Source of the DNA: Lyophyllum atratum
Lineage: Eukaryota > Basidiomycota > Agaricomycetes > Agaricales > Lyophyllaceae
Length of the DNA stretch: 64,000 bases
Direction: 5' to 3'
NCBI GenBank assembly: GCA_014905825.1
Contig: JACGCN010000031.1
Coordinates: forward strand, 310,001 to 374,000
Within the stretch, counting starts at the first letter, position 1. Every line of letters begins with the position of its first letter. Shown in pieces: positions 61,195-64,000 of this stretch. The position numbers and the translations under genes were made by a program. The notes beneath the pieces were generated by a model that worked only from the letters and a program-made list of their open reading frames with translations, had not been told where the DNA came from and did no database searches.

Positions 61195-64000
61195 TTAATC
61201 CGACAGAACCAGCACCGTCCTATCATTCTCCGTTACAATATGGGTTTTAACCCGTCCTTCGACATCGCAAGTCTTTGTCCTCCTGAGTCTCTTGGGAGCC
61301 GGAATTGGACCCTTGTTCCGCATTGTATTAGACCACTGGCCATCCATGTCATAGTCGTCGTCGTCGTCGCTGTCGAAGAGGCCACGTCGTCTATACGGAC
61401 CTGATAAGGGTCGCGGAAGAGGTCGCGGAGGAGGTTTATCCTTGACCATGGAGTTGACATCGTCGTCGTCGCTGTCGGTCAGGCCACCTCGTCTCGACGG
61501 ACCTGATAAGGGTCGCGGGTGAGGTCGCGGAGGAGGTTTATCCTTGACCATGGAGTTGACATCGTCCTCGTCGTCCTCGTCCTCATCCAAAACAGTATCA
61601 AAGCTTTCTCCCTCCTGGTCGTCCGAGTCCGAGACCGCTCTTTTCCGTTTCCCCGCCGCCACAGCGCTTGTAGGTTTTTTCGACTTCGATGGAGCTTTGC
61701 CATTGGCCTTGATTGCCTTCTTCGCCTTCTTCCGAAAAACACACTCGATCTTCAACGTGGAATCCTTCAGGGTTTCGCGGGTGAGGCGAGAGAGGCGAGG
61801 CGCAAGTTGACCACGGGTCATATAGACGTTTGTCGAGTAACTTGTTTGCTGATATTTCTCTCCTAGGTACTTCTCCCTGACCAGCTCGATGATTAGGTGT
61901 TCGATCTCCTGTGGGCGATATCAGCGCGATGATCTCGGAAAAGGCCATGCTACGACATACGTCTTTCGTAAGATCCACTTCGCCGCCCGCGATAGCGTCC
62001 AGATCCAGCTTCTGCTTCTCTTTCACCTTCCCGCTCCCTTTCTTCCCGTTCCCACTGCGTGTAACCTCATATGCACCCCCTACGTTACCCCTGGCCAAGG
62101 CCACAAGTGAATTGAGTGTAATGTTCGCATCGTCCTGGTCCAGGGCTTCTGTGATCTTTACGAGCTGCCACGCCTCGAGCGTCACGTCCCGGCGATCGAT
62201 TTCATCCGCGGGTCGGGTACAATTGTCGCAGTGCCCGCATCTCGTCAGCGCGTCGGAGTCGCCAGTGGTCCACGAGGACATGGCGAGTTGTGAGGAGTGC
62301 GAGAAATATCTGTCGGGAATCTCCTCAGAACCGGTACCAATGAAGGAGAAACTCCACCTACTTGGCGAACTGGATCTTGCGACACTCCGTCAGGTCCTGC
62401 GCAAATCCCAACATGGCGTGTACTTGACCAATCGATGGGAAGTCAGCTACGGGGGAAGTGAGAGGCCAAGGCAAAAGTGACGGACGTTTGTATCTTCCTT
62501 CCTTCTCGTGGGCCACCATGGAGCTCAGGATCGTCCCATCCTGCGGACGGTAATACAAAACGCAGTCGGAATCCTTTCCGTCACGGCCTGCGCGACCAGA
62601 CTCTTGGTAGAAGCCTTCCAGCGATTTCTATGTTGGTTCAGTCATCGATAAGGCGCCAGGGATGAATGCCTCATGACCACGTACCGAAAGCTATAGAAGC
62701 AAACGGAGCAATTAGATGAAAACTAGTACACAGCAATGGAACGGACGAACGGAGTGATGCAACACGAATCGCACGTCACCTTTGTCGATCCCTAGGCCAA
62801 ATGCTAAAGTACGCTGATGAGTGGGGCCAAGTAAATGAAATGGAGGACGTTATTCACCTATGGTGGCACATACGACCTTGATAGTGCCACGCCGCCATGC
62901 GACATGGAGACCTTCCTTCTCGCGATCGTGCCGGTCAGCATGATACACGCCTGTCTTGATCCTGTTCCCACTCAGTTCTTGGAGGCCCTCCGCCACATTT
63001 TCTGCGTCCTGCACAGGGGCAACCACGTGAATTACAGCAGACGTGAGGAGCGCGCGAGGATCAGATCAAGGCACACCTTCTTGCTCAGGCAGTAGATGAT
63101 CCCGCTTTCGTCCAGGTGGTTTTTGAGGATGTAGTCTACCATGGCCTGCAAGGCATCGGCACCTTTCGCCGGCTTCGGAACGACAGTGTAGTGGAGGTTC
63201 TTGCGGTAGAGAGGGGCTGTGAAATATGCAGTGCCTTGCGTATCGGCATCTGTAGGAAGGTTAGGCAGGAGACGACGATAGGTCTAGGGAGTCACCCACT
63301 GTTTCCATCTACGACTGCCTTGAGGCCTAGTGTGGTGATGAGGTCATCCAGAACCTTCGGCGGGCAGGTTGCTGAGAGCGCCATGATGGGCACGCGCGGA
63401 AATAACGCTCGCAGTCGGTGTAGTCCCTGGTAATCTGGCCTATGGTGATGTCATAAACAGTCCGTCAAAAGAGAATACGAACTCCGTACCTGAAGTCGTG
63501 CCCAAGCTGAGAAACGCAATGTGCCTCGTCAATCACAATCCGAGCTAGTGAAAACTAAGGTTGACCGGTGTACATGAGCCTTTATGATCCGCGATTTACC
63601 TAGTTGTCGCGCGTCCGACAGCTTCCCCAGCAAACCAACGAACTGCTTGCTTTTTGCGATCTTCTCGGGCTGGGAGGGGGGTTCAACATGCATGTGCACG
63701 TAAGCCAAGAGGTTACTGACCGTCACGTAACAAAGCTTGATCTCCTCTTCATTGGATGCGACTTTGCGTCCTGCAAGGGCGTACAGACGCTGGGTGATCT
63801 CGTTCGCTTCTTGCTTTGAGGTTCCGCTCGTAAGTTTGACCGCTTGGACTACTTGAGATTCAGAAAGACGTTTCAGAAATGAAGGAAAACAGAGCTCACC
63901 GCCAGATTCGCGGAGGTGCAGAATTTGATCGGTAATGAGCGATATTAGGGGTGAAATCACAAGTGTGCATCCCGGCTGAAGGAGCGCAGGAAGTTGATAT
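61195..64000 (-). CDS. RecQ-family DNA helicase, 5' end beyond the window
   Basis: 3'-5' DNA helicase of the RecQ family acting in recombination and repair. The minus-strand reading enters at the right edge with Pro-Leu-Ile-Ser-Leu-Ile-Thr-Asp-Gln-Ile (motif Ia). It passes Val-Ile-Asp-Glu-Ala-His-Cys-Val-Ser-Gln-Leu-Gly-His-Asp-Phe-Arg (Walker B plus aromatic loop; the usual Trp is Leu), then a Ser-Ala-Thr motif III and Gly-Arg-Ala-Gly-Arg-Asp-Gly (motif VI). The RQC zinc site follows, with Cys-Gly-His-Cys-Asp-Asn-Cys near 62240. The C-terminal tail is charged, with a nuclear-localisation-like Lys/Arg cluster and a duplicated ~37-residue Asp/Pro-rich unit (61370-61560). Stop at 61195. Walker A must lie outside the window. 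Confidence 0.88.
61370..61560. repeat. Two-unit coding duplication in the RecQ tail
   Basis: The stretch GACCTGATAAGGGTCGCGG...GACCATGGAGTTGACATCGTC occurs twice (about 61400-61465 and 61500-61567) with few changes. It encodes Asp-rich plus Met-Val-Lys-Asp-Lys-Pro-Pro-Pro-Arg-Pro units. Confidence 0.8.

Noticed and set aside
1..64000. tRNA, rRNA or CRISPR features
   Set aside because: Scanned by eye for B-box-like GGTTCGA motifs and regularly spaced repeats; only chance matches (for example in the copia LTR) were found.

Overview
The window is fungal nuclear DNA, almost certainly from a mushroom-forming basidiomycete (Agaricomycetes). Nearly every gene is cut by many 48-67 bp GT-AG introns with CTNA-type branch sites close to the acceptor. 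The gene set is typical of that group: a 34-residue 7-Cys metallothionein, a fungalysin, an expanded kinase-like family, and BRR2, CFT1 and RecQ orthologues. Ty1/copia, hAT, PIF/Harbinger and miniature LTR elements are interspersed. No tRNA, rRNA or CRISPR was recognised.

Layout. 1-5 kb: the 3' end of a Ser/Arg-rich gene, a three-exon metallothionein on the minus strand, a copia relic, and a 579-bp hAT-type MITE with perfect 8-bp target duplication. 5.2-10.5 kb: a full-length, very young Ty1/copia element with 411-bp LTRs and a 5-bp target duplication. 10.9-26.6 kb: a rearranged accessory block with three kinase-like genes, one intact Enhancer-of-zeste-type (EZH2/KMT6) gene and one truncated copy of it. 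A complete two-ORF PIF/Harbinger transposon sits inside the block, and a 904-bp TRIM (miniature LTR element) splits one kinase gene. 26.8-39 kb: BRR2 (spliceosomal helicase), a thymine-DNA glycosylase and an M36 metallopeptidase. 40.5-47.1 kb: a small P-loop ATPase divergent from a large gene that joins a cellular RNA-dependent RNA polymerase to a UPF1/Hrr1-like SF1 helicase. 47-50.5 kb: a kinase relic with tandem duplications, a nucleotidyltransferase-like hypothetical gene and a glutathione S-transferase. 50.9-56.4 kb: CFT1/CPSF160. 57.6-61 kb: a long low-complexity protein with a conserved unknown C-terminal module. 61.2 kb to the end: a RecQ helicase whose 5' end lies outside the window.

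How the genes relate. The core genes (BRR2, CFT1, RecQ) are housekeeping. The most interesting content is genome defence and its targets: an RdRP-helicase fusion that would join two components of the RNA-silencing RDRC complex in one chain, a Polycomb-type H3K27 methyltransferase, and DNA-repair enzymes (TDG, RecQ), all within 40 kb of several recent transposon insertions. That this grouping is functional is inference only. The two strongest sequence-level observations are the RdRP-helicase fusion, which carries one apparent 1-nt frameshift, and the copia LTR, which contains a short intron-bearing segment followed 11 bp later by its exactly spliced copy.
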